This document shows positions 11,296 through 23,146 of a DNA stretch of 64,000 nt, piece after piece (position 1 is the stretch's first letter; each line of letters starts with the position of its first letter). Under the pieces are notes generated by a model. The model did not search any database. It worked only from the letters and a program-made list of their open reading frames with translations, and had not been told where the DNA came from. Both the position numbers and the translations under genes were made by a program. This DNA is from Amyloporia xantha (lineage: Eukaryota; Basidiomycota; Agaricomycetes; Polyporales; Adustoporiaceae), in assembly GCA_036971615.1 (NCBI GenBank), contig JAYKKR010000043.1, forward strand, positions 124,001-188,000, read 5' to 3'.

Positions 11296-13958
11296 ACTTT
11301 TTCTCTGAGGTAACCTAGGGTGCTCTGAGATATATGAGGTTTCCCAGAGTAGCTCAGGTTATCTCAGAGCATCTCAGGTAAACCTGAGTTTCTCTGAGAT
11401 ATTTTAGATTTCTCAGAGCATCCTAGGCTAGCTTGTGTTTCTTTGTGAGACAGTAGTATATTTATAAAGCTATAATACATTATTTCTGAACAGTATAATA
11501 TGCAAATAGATTGTTTTCTCACTTGTTTGCATAATAAATTGCTGGCATCTCTGATATGCATTATTTGAGCTATATTTTCTACTGGCTATGAAATAGCTAT
11601 AGTATCCTACTACTTACTATCATTCTATTCACTTTATAGGTTTTATTAGAATGATTTAAGTTAAATACATGTGAAGGCGATCTGTCGTACTGGCTAAAAT
11701 GGAGATACTGAAATAAGAAATGTACATTCATACAGAATTAGCACAAAGAGCTGCTGAATAGCAGGAATATAGTGGTGAGAGAAAGAAGAAAGAGCATACT
11801 TGTATCAGAAAGGAGCAAAAGTAGGGATATAATACGTGTACTCATCTCTGTGCAGCTACAGTCATCTCCTCTCCTTCATTCATATTCACTCCATACATCC
11901 ACAAGGTCTTCCTTTCACTGATGGTTAACAGTCAAAAGTCAGAGGTCAAAGGTAAAAGGTCAAACAGAGTAAGACGCATCTCAGAATTGAGAATCTGGAC
12001 TCTTGCCAATGAAAGAGACTGTAACTAGATAAATGGGGAGGTAAAGGAGTGTTAGATAGTTGATTAATGTGATATATCAGTGCAGGAATAGATAGAGAAG
12101 GACGCACATGAGGAATGGGAGCATGAGGAGGAGGTCGTTCAACATGCAACCGTAGAACGAAAACCACTGGATGCGGACCCACCAATGTATATATCGTCGG
12201 AAAGCCTGCAATTAGGGCTTTCATTCTATCCAACAATCAAAGAAAACCGTCCATGGGTTCCTGAGATATGGACAAGACGAGGTTTTTGATGAAAAAGAGA
12301 AATAGAGGAGGAAGGAGTGGACGGATTTGGATGAGCAAGGGCTCGTCTGGAAGGGCTTGACAATGCGAATAGAATGGTGTAAAAGCGAAGGGATAACTCA
12401 CATTGGATCCCCAGATATCTCCCAATCAAAATCGCAAAAAAGCGCCCATTCCATCCAAGACCCTTCAATATCTCCCAGAACTCCTTCATACCTTCACAGA
12501 ATAGGATGGGACAGCCCTGAGACTCTTCTCCAAGAGTGGAGAATAAGGAAGAGAGAAGGAGGACTCACATGAGTTACCAGATAGTGCAGAGCAGGGACAG
12601 AACAACCGTCTAAGCTCAGTCAAGTCCCAGTGAACTAGACAACCCCCAAAGCCACAGGTACTAAGATAGAGTCCCTAGTCACAGTATTTTAGATCCAAGA
12701 TAGTACAGTTAATAGATATCAAGCAGTAGCAGCTAGGAGGAACAGCTGAGGAGAACTTGAAGGGCAAATGCGCCCAAGTCCCTGCTAACCCTAAACCTGG
12801 GTTCCCAAAACAGGTGTCAGTCTGCCGCGTCAAACTCTGACCAAATTAAGCAGCCACAGTCATTCCTTCTCTTCTTCCTCAATGACCACTCTGCTTCGTC
12901 TCCTTCCTTGCCACTTCACTATTTCTGTTTGCTTCAGCTTTCATATCCACTGTTCTTCTGCTCTCTGGTGTACATGTAGCTTGTTGCTGTATTTCTTGGA
13001 CTCTGACTGGTTCTGTCTCAGGATATGATGATGCGCTGGCAGAGCGCATGGGTCGTAAGTTGGTTATTGCAGACACAGGTAAGTCCATATCTTCTTTCTT
13101 CCATTTGAATTTATGAATAACTGACACTCTTTCTATCCACTGGTAATATCAGCATTGAAATAACCATCTATGAATGTTGGCTGTTGACTGTTGGCTGTCG
13201 TCGTATGACAGTGAAACAATGTAAGTTCTATTTGTCTTGCTCTTGCAGGCTGACATGCCCAATATATTTCAGATATAGCATGCACTCAGTGTGAATCTAT
13301 GTTTCCTTACGACTTGCAATTATTGGTGAGTTATGTATATCAGTGAGAATACTCCTTGCCTGTAAGTCGTCCATTTGCTTCTCCATATCTTAGCTGGACT
13401 AAATTCATGACTGTATCTACAGACATGGGCAATGGCGAATTGTGATTCTGATTACAGTTATGTCATGTAAGTCGTTCGCTTCTGTCTGAATCCATTTATC
13501 AGATTCCCTTACATTTTGTCCAAAATGAGCAGATTATCTCTGTCAATCTTGTGTACGTCTTAGCTCTACTTTTCTTATTGGTGTATACTGAACATGCTAT
13601 TAGGATTTTCTGACAGTTATTATTTGTATGCCTCACTGCAGGTCGCTATTATGGCTGCTAGTACTAGATTCTTTTTTGTGTATATTATCTATGAATATAT
13701 GGCTGTTTCTCATTACAAATAATATGACTTTAAGAGTGCTTGAATACAAATAAACAAGAAGTTTGAGAGACGACAAAAGACCACTCAGGCTCATGTCAGA
13801 GTGCTCTCAGAGAACTCTGAGGTCACTCTGGGTTAACCTGAGAAATAAATCTCATGTCGACGTAGTCTGAGAGCACTCTGGCTACTCTGAGTAGTCTGAA
13901 TGCTCTGAGGTCTCCCAGATACTCTAGGATGCTCTTAGAGCAGCCTGGGACTAATAGG

Positions 13959-13971
13959 GTTTTTCCTGATG
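13959..13971. repeat. Inner terminal inverted repeat, right (13 bp)
   Basis: GTTTTTCCTGATG, the complement of 11283-11295, followed by the putative CTA target duplicate. Confidence 0.7.
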
Positions 13972-14132
13972 CTATTCGCGCGACATCTAATAGCAATTCC
14001 TGTCTCTTTCGCTTGTCTCATCAACTACGTATACTCTATGTACATATCTGAAGGATGGAAACGTAGAGCAGAAGAGGCGACGCAGGCCAGTCAACAAGAT
14101 CACGTGTGTCATCCTCGTGATCTCGGAAATTG

Positions 14133-14164
14133 CCGCGTCCGAAAACCTGGTGGGAGAATTGCAT
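14133..14164. repeat. Middle inverted repeat, right arm (32 bp)
   Basis: Perfect complement of 10551-10582. The outer flank carries ATTATTGTG-like sequence on both arms. Confidence 0.85.
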
Positions 14165-16006
14165 TCCGTATTATTGTGTGCCACTCATGGTTGAGAACAT
14201 GCTATAAAACATGAGGAACTTGAAGATGGTGAAAATATTAGAAATGATATAGACTGTTCAAGCACAATATCTTTATCACAATATAAAAATTGACAATTGA
14301 AATTTCTTCCTCATTTCACACAATCACATATTGGAAATCTCATCTAGAACTACAGTGGGTTACCAAAATTTCTTTCTTTAAAATATATGTACATTTCACA
14401 ATCTTCCAAACACAGTAAATGCATTTTGGATTGTTCTCAGATTTAGAGCTATGAAGTGGCATTGTTAATTCAGAAGGGCTGGTCTCTCCAGGGTTTCAAA
14501 ATGATGAGTCTAAGCATATATACAAGAGTCATGATCCAATGTCTGATGGCTTGGATTATACTAAACTTAAGCCTGAGGATATAATGTCTGTTGACATCAG
14601 TAAAATTCCAAATTTTTCTTATTGACTTACTATCTCTTTCTCTTGCCTAAGAATAATTCACATTCCCAAGATTTTTTTGATTCTTCTGAATAGTCTGAGA
14701 AGTCTCTGGATTTCTTGTCTAGGAAATTAAGATAGATAAGTTGATTGAGAAAAGTTTGGTTTTCCTGATGCTTCTTTCCAGGGAAGTGCCAATTTGTAAT
14801 TTATTTATACTCTTTGTAGTACATCTTGCAGGTCTTAGCCTGTCTCATATTAGAGATTAGCAGGTATTCATCTTCTTGCAATTTTAACAGAAGTAGCCTA
14901 TGGCACAGACAAAATAAATGTGACCAGGACTTATCTAGGCATAAAACACCCTCAGGAATAGGCTCAATAAGATCAAGGAATGACTACTAGAATGTTGACA
15001 TAAATTTTAATCTACACAATGAATTTATAGAAGGTCCAGATGTACTATTTATTCTGATGTATCCATCAACCTAGCTAAGGCATTTTAAATAGAATGAAAT
15101 AGTACTCTATATGCAGCTTTCATTGTTGGTGGAATATCTCTCTCTTATGCCACCAGCAAGGATTATAAAAACCTTGGAAGGAGCTTTTGTTACATCTAGT
15201 ATTTGTATGATATTGCAACCAATATTCAACAAGTTATTTTTGACAAAGTCTGACATCAAGATATTACAAATCCTATCCAGTGTTTGGGATTTTTCTCACT
15301 ACCCTCAAATACTGTGTCAAGTGGCTCTTCCAAATATAAAGCATTTACTTGGAGTGTCATTGACACCTGTCCATTCTGAGTCCTGACAAGCCATAGAAAA
15401 TGATGCCACTTACTGAGTATATTATTGTTCAAGGATATTTGACTGCTCATATAATATGCAAGAGTCATTTATATTCAAGGCAAATGATAGAAATTTAAGG
15501 ACCTGGTTCACCTCTAGCATATGCAGGCAACAATTGTCAACTAGGTCAACTACCTTTAAGGTTAAGGTGTAAGTCACAGAATGTAGTTGAAATTTTTTCC
15601 TAAAGCTGCTATAAGGCTGTCCTTAATATCTGTGGCCAAAAATGACCCCAATTTGACCGGGAGGAGGTGGAACAGTATCTTGCGCGAACCGACAAGCCTG
15701 TTGAGCGACGGTGTTTGCCGGACGCTCACCAAAATAGGCAATCGACTCGTTGGACAGCCTAGGTGCAACGTGTTTGACCACCGGTGCTGCCTGCACATAA
15801 CTTGTCTCTTTGCTCAAATATCCACAGTAAATGTTAAAACATGTATTGCAGCATAATATAAGAAGTGTATTCCATGAGTTTTTAGTGGGCAATGTATTTT
15901 GAGGATGCGGTATGGTCACACACGGCATGATCTATGCATTATCTCGCAGCTCTCTGGGGTCCTGGGCTCTTCCGATCTGGCCGAACATCGGAGTGTCAAA
16001 TCACGT

Positions 16007-16032
16007 GAGCACGACCGTTACGCTTACCATAC
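16007..16032. repeat. Outer inverted repeat, right arm (26 bp)
   Basis: Perfect complement of 9311-9336. Marks the right edge of the island. Normal base composition resumes from about 15,640. Confidence 0.8.
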
Positions 16033-19000
16033 ATACGTGTCCTGCGCGAGAACCTCGAGCTGGGTGCGAGAACATATCAGAGTGATGTGATGGACCGGAC
16101 AGCGGTCTCGCTCCCATGATATCTTTGCTCCCTAATTCATCCTCTCTCCTGATGCCTACCCCTTACTTTTTAGCGTTCGAGGAGTCTTCTAGCCTATCGT
16201 GGTTGATAATTTCAAAAGAAGTACCCCTCTTCCTGCGGGACGGTACGTATACGGAGGATCTTACGGTCCCGATGGTGTGCGAACTGCACCCGCCATGTCT
16301 CTCTGTTCATAGCCTGGCATTCACACAGCAAGTGGTATCTGACAGATCAATCATTGTTCCCTGTCAGTGTCGACGAAGCTTTTCGCAGCTGTATCCCCCA
16401 ACGTCGACGTTCGAGACCACGAATAAGCACCAATTCGTGTGTGCATTTCTCACAGCGCCCGTTCTGCTCTCAGGAGGCTGCCATTCATTGCTAACGGTGA
16501 GAGACGAGGTGCAGACATGACGTACTGTTCGTATCTCCTTATATCGTATATATACGTCTTCTTATACTCAACTGCCCGATTATCCCCCAATTAGAAGTCA
16601 AACCCGCTTCTTGCCTACTCGTCTCAACTGCAAAGCGCCGCGTACTTCATATACGCATCGACATCCCCACCGTGACCGTCCTGTTTACGCTCACAGTCTC
16701 TCATACGAACGTGGATGACCAGCACATCTTGATCGCCGACTCGGGGCTAGCTATCCCTAGTGCATGCAAGCGACTGCGCACTCCCACTGCACATCGACTC
16801 CGCGGCGGCTTTGTGGCGGCAGCACTTCAGCACACTAGTCCCTGTACGCTCGACAAGCGCGCGGAAGATCCGATATTAGCTTATTGACATCCTTCGAAAA
16901 TTTATGGCAGCAACAGTCAACAGACGACAGACATCGTGCACCTTAGCGTACTGCATCCACTCTCGCACTCGCGCCTGCCGGCGTCGGGCTGCAGCTACGG
17001 GCGTCATATCAGGATCCCACTCCCACCTGCGATCGATATCAACGAGCTGCAACGCCTCAAAGCTGCTCATGACGCTCGCAACTTCATATCTCACCACGCC
17101 TCGCGGGAGCTGATCCGATCTCCTGCGCGCACTGCCCCATGAGATTATGATCCGTCGAGGATGATGGGATCCGTGATGTACTCCCCGAGGTGACCAGGCA
17201 GCTGTCATCTGGGTATTTATTCGGAGAGATCAATGATGTATTCTGATGTGCCCTGGCTGCTTGCTGTTCGCTCCGTGCCTGTGTTTTTCAGACCTCATCT
17301 CAGCTCCATTTGGTGCCACAAGGTGCCCTGTCTCGGCTTGATCAAATACAGTGACACTCGTGCCGGGCGCTCGTCGCTCGGGAGGCTGGCATAAATACAG
17401 TGTTTCGAGGTGATCGACAGGCGAGGATGTAACCTTCAGCCAGCGAGTTCTCTCGTATGCTGCATGCGAGACATCGAGCTGATCAGCGTTGTGTTCCTTG
17501 GCGAAGACATGAATGGGGCTCTTGGCCATTCCGACACGTTACTTGACCAAGGCGGTCCGCTACGTCGATGCACGTCATGCAATGCCAATACATGCCAATG
17601 TATGAACGGCGACCTCGCCAAGAATATGAGGTTTGCGACGCGCATCTATCGCGCATGCCAGTGGTTGTATCTCTGGCTGCCCAAGCATGAAGCCCATGGG
17701 GTAATAGATATGCTTGCATGCGGTCGGATCGATTCCGTGATTGAAATTTGCTAAGCATATGAGTTAGCAGGTCCGCCTGGCTGCCTCCGCTCAAATTCAA
17801 TAATAAGATGTTTCTACGATGCCAGGTCAATGCTCTCCCCGAGTGGAAATGAACAGGTGTGCTAGGACTCGTCGCATAAACCTCATGGGGTTTGATATCA
17901 TTCGGACCGTTCCACGAAACCGCCGCTCGAAAGGTGATGCGTCTGTGACTAGACCCATGCAGGCTATAACAAATTCGGGGAAGAATCAGCTGTAGGCAGA
18001 TATCGAGCGGTACGACAATTTGATTAACAATATTATTGCTCTCACCATCAACGGCCGTGACAGGCTGGACTGCGATGTGAGTGGCATATGTACGGCGCGA
18101 ACACCTACTCTACATTCAAATAAGCTCGCAGCGCGCTATATGCAAACTTAGTACGAGTATGTCGAGGTAAGGGAAGGCAGCACCACAGTCATCTGGTCGT
18201 GTTCGGACCATTCCTGCTATTGATCTCATCGCAAGAACGCAAAGAATTATGGCATTATCAAAATAAAATTCCCTGAGTTGGGACGCATCACCGCTGGTGT
18301 GGCTCGAGAGTTCTCCGTGATGAACCAGGTCAGGGGATTCAAGCCTCGACAAATTTCCTGTTCCCGGACCTGATGTTGGTGGTCATGAGGCTACATCTCA
18401 GGCTCCAACGATCAGATGCCTTACATGTTTGTTGTCGGGTGAACGAACACCGGGATAGGATCGGTGAACCCGTGAACACAAGGACTTCGCCATTGATGAT
18501 AGGAATGCAACCGGGTCGCACCCGTTAGGGAAGGCGAGTGCCTATGTCTTGGGGACGCCGGCCAGGTCACTCGGAAGACAAGGTCGCCGGACAGAGTCAT
18601 GGTGTCCAACACGAAGGGAAGCATTTCCTGGCGGAGCAGTCCGGTGGACTTGGTGTAGCTGGCGCCTGAACCGAAAACGTGTTCACCTACTTTGTGATCA
18701 GAGAGAGGCATGTCATACTAGACGAGGCAACAGCTATGAGTCAGTTCAAGCGATGCGTCAGTTCAGCACCTCATGTCAAACCGATAAAGCGGGCGCCGGG
18801 TGCTGTGTCCAAATGATCCAAAGCGACACTCACCAGTCTCACCTATTTCGTAGTTCTGCACCACATATTCCGACTCGGAGGATCATCTGGGTACGGTTTG
18901 CCAACTTTTACCGAGACCTTAGGACGGGTAGCGTTCGCTCAGACAGATCTTCGACCAGCGGCTACTATTAGCCCTCGGCGTAACGAAAGATATCTCGGTG

Positions 19001-19513
19001 AGGTTTGGAGTCTGCCAGCCTGCATGCCCACGACTCCATCAAACTAGAGCAAGTGGGCATGCGATCGTATCATACATGCGCCCACTGGAGCCTACACTTC
19101 GATGAATTCAACCCGTCAGTGCAATCTTGCACGATTCTGCAGTGATCCAATCTTCTTCATGTCATGCTATGGACACGGCTGGCTTTATTACTAGCTGCTG
19201 AGCCGACTGTACGTGAGTCCACCAGTATTTGTATCTTACACGATGTTCATAATTCAGTGTACCCTCATACTCACCATATTTACGCTAGCAGTGCCTTTAG
19301 ACCATCATGGGGACCGTCGAAACAGACATCACAATCTCATGATGACCCAGTAGTTCAACAGTAAGCCTCATGCTACATTCTTCTTGTGGAGTTGATTTTC
19401 TATTCAAGATGGCCATATAAGATATCTTCAATTTGCGACCTTCAATTGTTTCGACATAACCTCGCCCCTTTGTATCGTGATGTTCGATGCGTCTCTGGCT
19501 CAAGCTCCCCAAT
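16033..19513. other. Interval without a supportable gene
   Basis: Balanced composition and several 80-140 codon frames, none with a recognisable domain or a consistent exon chain. A 12-bp palindromic TATA-like element, CGTATATATACG (16545-16556), followed by a C/T-rich stretch, looks like a core promoter, yet no convincing gene follows. A frame at 16876-17208 (-) has coding-like composition (RRWEWDP, ARVREWMQY) but no identity. The region may be decayed genes adjoining the repeat island. Confidence 0.4.
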
Positions 19514-21132
19514 ATGTCGAGCAATAGTAAGTTACAAAACCTGTACCACCTTGTGACCGAAGATGTTCATCGGAAACTACCGGGCAGTTACCCGTCAACA
19601 TACGTCGTCTTTGCTGCGACAGGTTGGTCCCGCAGTATATTGATAGAACTTGCCATGCAAATTGATGCAAAAATGCAGTGTTATGCTGTTACGATTACAC
19701 CCTGACCTTTGCGGATGAAGTCCAATTTGTCTGGTTGGCCAGACAGTCCGGCACTACATTGCTTTTCTTTATCTTCAGATACACTGCACTCTTGGACACT
19801 ATTGTCACCATACTAGGTCTATTATTATTGCCGAGTTGGCAGACACCGAGAGTAAGTCAGTCCGCCTCATTGCTGTTTTATACGTCTAAGAACAGCTTCA
19901 GAGGTCTGCTTACCACATCTCTGATCAGATTTTCTCATGTTTTGACCGTTGTCGACAGTTGCACTATTACCATCCGTATGGTCACGGTCTTCAATGTCCT
20001 CCTACAATCTAGCGCGGCGGGTAAGTGGTAAGCATTCTTGGCATCCGCTAATTATTGAACATTTCTGCTGGCAGTATTCGCTGCTCTGCGAGTCTACGCA
20101 ATATGCGGACACAGAAAGCCGAGACTTTTCTGCATATTGCTTATCGGTTTCATTAGTCCTGTGATTTATGCCGTGAGTCACCATGCAACGATCATTGTGC
20201 ATTACCTAAGTTGACTATCATTCCAGTATACCTTGACCCTCATCCACCCGACGATCATAACTTTACCGCATTCTCATTCTCAGTGTGGTTGGGACCTTCT
20301 CAGTGATTCAGTCAATCTGTATGAAAAGTAAATTGACGCCGCCTACTTTATGATACAGCTGTACTGATGACAATGTTTTTATACAGAAGTGCGTACCTTG
20401 ATTACTTCAATGATTGCACATTGACGTTATTTGCTATGCAGTGACAATTGGTGCTCGAGCATCCGCATTGGTGTTCGATGGTGTTATTCTAGTGCTCACC
20501 TGGGAGCGACTGAAGATAAGGCCGGAAGCCGGCCCCGGGTCTAGACTCAGCGAGGTTCTTGTAAGGGATAGTGCGTATGATCATGTCTACCTGAGACACG
20601 TACTGACAATGCGCTAGCGACACTGTATTTTACGTGAGTTAGCAGCAGTCAGCAACTTGAAAATGACCATAAACTAGCCGTCAGCCTTCTCCTGGTCGTC
20701 AATCTCGCAGGAATAGGTCTCGCTCACACAGTGGTCGTGAGTAAACGTTTCTACTGTCATTGTAGTCGCTGTATTTGTTGTTAATGTTTCGCATTTGCCG
20801 ATAAGCTCATAATACCAATATCGATTTGGGTTTCAATGTCAGTTATCAAGCCTCTTGTCACGACAGAGTCAGGGCTGACTATCCAACTCAACTTTAGTCT
20901 AATATCCAGCCTTATGTCACGGCTTCTCTTTCATCTGCGTAAGGCTGCGACAAACCCGTCAAATGTGTCGTTGTCTACTAGGCTGACACCTATATCATGG
21001 ATCACTGGGGAGACAGGAGAAGACGAGGATGGGGTTGAAATGGACAACCTCACCGACAAAGAGCTAGACTTATGGCTAGAGCCAGCTGGCAGAGTTGCTG
21101 AACACCTCGGCGATCCTTTGCTATACGAATGA
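19514..21132 (+). CDS. DUF6533-domain multi-pass membrane protein
   Basis: Basidiomycete-expanded family of seven-helix membrane proteins of unknown function. Start ATG at 19514. Exons 19514-19622, 19679-19851, a putative 8-nt microexon 19896-19903, 19959-20020, 20075-20172, 20227 to about 20310-20330, 20442-20570, 20618-20633, 20685-20736, 20806-21132. The junction between about 20290 and 20441 is unresolved. The DUF6533 signature is clear: CCYDYTLTFADEVQFVW followed by LLFFIFRYTALLDTI, then VFAALRVYAICGHRKPRLFC, ALVFDGVILVLTWERLK and RDTTLYFTLLLVVNLAG, ending in the usual SLMSRLLFHLRKA and an acidic cytosolic tail. Ligand and signalling role are unknown. Identity is firm, exact exon borders less so. 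Confidence 0.8.
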
Positions 21133-21846
21133 CCCATGTCAATGTCGCTGTTCTTTTCATTATAAGTCAGAGCCATGGATGAGGTGACAATGCTTCGACT
21201 GCGCTAGGTGACGGTTGTCACTTAACCAATTACATCTGCCTACCGCAGAGCAATTCAAGCCTTCTATCTGGGTTGGGTATTAGTCAATGGTAGACCATGG
21301 TACTTCGCTACCTGTACCAGTAAGCTCCGCGGTTGTACAATTGATACATAAATTACACCTACATGCCGCAATGCGACCCAATGTAACACCGCCTAAGCTT
21401 ATTTACAGTACCCAACTTCGCTCCTAAGTGCTGACACATCTATTTCAGCACAACTCGGAACCAGGTATCCAATGGAATATCTCCGATGTGATCATTACTG
21501 CATAATGAAGAATAGAAATAGAAGATTCAACGGAATCATACGGTGTTTCCGTTGCGTAGCCGTTCGCCCCTTCTAGACCATAAAGGATTAGGACAGACTG
21601 AAGGTTTCATGAGAGCAGGAGGGAACAGCCTTATCCTCAGATATCAGAAATGCTGTTGTGCTGTCTGGCGAGGAGTCGCTCGAACAATTAGGCATAGCAC
21701 ACTGAGCACATTGCGGAGAGACGTTGCCCATAAACATTGTAAAATGCACGGGTAGTTCCATTTGGACCGGCCAGAAGATCTAGTCAGGGATCAGTCACAG
21801 AAGCCTCTTTAAATCGGGGAACTGACCGGGGTATAAAGGAGGACAT

Positions 21847-22607
21847 TTACTCGTAGCCCAATTTCCTACGCTCTTCCCGATCTCGCTCCAATCTACCTGC
21901 TTGATCCTCTGCACTTCGGATTGTCTCGTCCCACGAGACGAACAGTTCGGATAGAGTATCAACGCGTGTAGCATATATATCCATTAGTGCAGCAATACGC
22001 CTCTCAAGCGCTGCTGCTGTCTTCGCGTCCTCCTCATGCGCCTTCAGTAGCGCGTCCAAACGAGGCTGGAGCTCCTTGTAGTCCGCAAGTTTACCAGCAC
22101 CTGTGACACCCTTGTCTTCGAGTGCCTTGATCTCATGTAGATCGCGCTCTGCAGCACGGATATCCGGTTCCATCTCGGCGAGGAACGCCTCGAGTTCGCT
22201 GGGAGACATATTCTCGTATGTCGGTGGAGTAGTCGTGAGGATGCCCGAAAGTGCAAACGCGGGAGTCAGATAATGCGCGTGCTGATCGTCTGGCAGAGTC
22301 TATACGTGTCATATTGGAGATGACGCCAGGATATAAACATACAGTGGTCCATGAACTTTCGGAGCCCCTCATTGCTCTGCACAACGGCATCCAGTCTGCG
22401 CTGCAGCTCTTCCGCGCGTCGAGCGAGCGTGTCCCCGTTCTTGATTTCGGGTTTGCGCTCGGCGCCCTCTTGGCGGGAACCAAACAGCAGTGTCTCGAGC
22501 CATCGGAGACGTAAGTCAAGCGAGAGCACAGGCGGTATTGATGGTGGTTTTAGCGTCGATTTTGGTGGTTCCACCACCTCGTAGTCGAGGTCATGAATGG
22601 TGTTCAT
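21847..22607 (-). CDS. Dynactin p24 (DCTN3/Ldb18)-like subunit
   Basis: Two exons, 22343-22607 and 21847-22289, 235 aa; the intron is GT-AG and the phase closes. ATG at 22607 (MNTIHDLDYEVVEPP). An N-terminal extension is followed by a short anchor, LRLRWLETLLFG, like the LEERWVYG region of DCTN3, then almost continuous heptad coiled coil (RAEELQRRLDAVVQSNEGLRKFM; ALERRIAALMDIYATRVDTL) and the conserved LSELFVSWDETI, matching SKQFVQWDELL in vertebrate p24. Dynactin p24 sits in the shoulder of the dynactin complex that links dynein to cargo. Sequence identity in this family is low, so the call rests on these two motifs, size and coiled-coil layout. Divergent from CCC2, with 539 bp between start codons. 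Confidence 0.65.
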
Positions 22608-23146
22608 CGATCCTGAAGGTGATACTAGGTGCGGAGGAGGCGAAGACGGTGGTGTAGATGTTGATAGTAGCCTATAGCGCTGTACGTCGCCCAAAAACAC
22701 ACTTCCGATTGGACTGGTCATTCCGACAAATGACGGTTGCCAGTGAATGTGCAACTGGCCGGACAAGCTGATGACACTCCAAGATAAAACTCAAGGTTAG
22801 GGTTTATTAAAGCACTTAATTACACAAAAATAGCACCTTACAAATTTAGCTTACAAAAGTATCTTATGTAATTGCTGACAGTAGTTTCCATCATAATCTC
22901 TTGTCATCTTCCCCTCAAATTCACTAACTCTCTCCTCAGACTCTCGTTATTTCGCTCAACAAACCGGACTTTGTCACTTCTGCCTGAGGTAGACCGCTTA
23001 GGCCACTTGAAACAAAAGTGGTGAATTAGCTCATCCTCCGATCCGGACAGCGCAGGCGCTTCTTGCACTGCGGGCTCTCGCCCATTTAACATCGTACCGC
23101 TTTCTGCATGGTACATATTGTATATCCTCGCGTATAGCAAGATATA

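Larger units (their letters stand above)
11283..13971. mobile_element. Candidate non-autonomous DNA transposon, 2.7 kb
   Basis: Bounded by a perfect 13-bp terminal inverted repeat, CATCAGGAAAAAC at 11283-11295 and its complement at 13959-13971, with the trinucleotide CTA immediately outside both ends (possible 3-bp target-site duplication). Inside each end, within about 150-200 bp, lie at least nine CTCTGAG/CTCAGAG heptamers in both orientations, the subterminal repeat pattern often used for transposase binding. No transposase ORF is present, so movement would need a source in trans. The superfamily cannot be assigned from what is visible. Confidence 0.55.
9490..15640. mobile_element. AT-rich, gene-free island with nested inverted repeats
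   Basis: Composition changes sharply at about 9,490 and again at about 15,640: inside, the sequence is AT-rich with frequent poly-A/T runs and only short ORFs; outside it is near-balanced. No transposase, reverse transcriptase, integrase or host gene is recognisable. Three concentric inverted-repeat pairs (9311/16007, 10551/14133, 11283/13959) suggest successive insertions of non-autonomous elements into one another, followed by decay. No terminal poly-A tract or LTR was found. Calling it mobile is inference from the repeats and composition. Confidence 0.5.

Noticed and set aside
11946..12489. Minus-strand frames in the AT-rich island (for example KEFWEILKGLGWNGRFFA)
   Set aside because: Short, mutually overlapping and not similar to transposase, integrase or reverse transcriptase motifs.
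18421..18711. Minus-strand frame with SYTKSTGLLRQEMLPFVLDTM
   Set aside because: Coding-like in part but isolated; no flanking exons or domain could be found.
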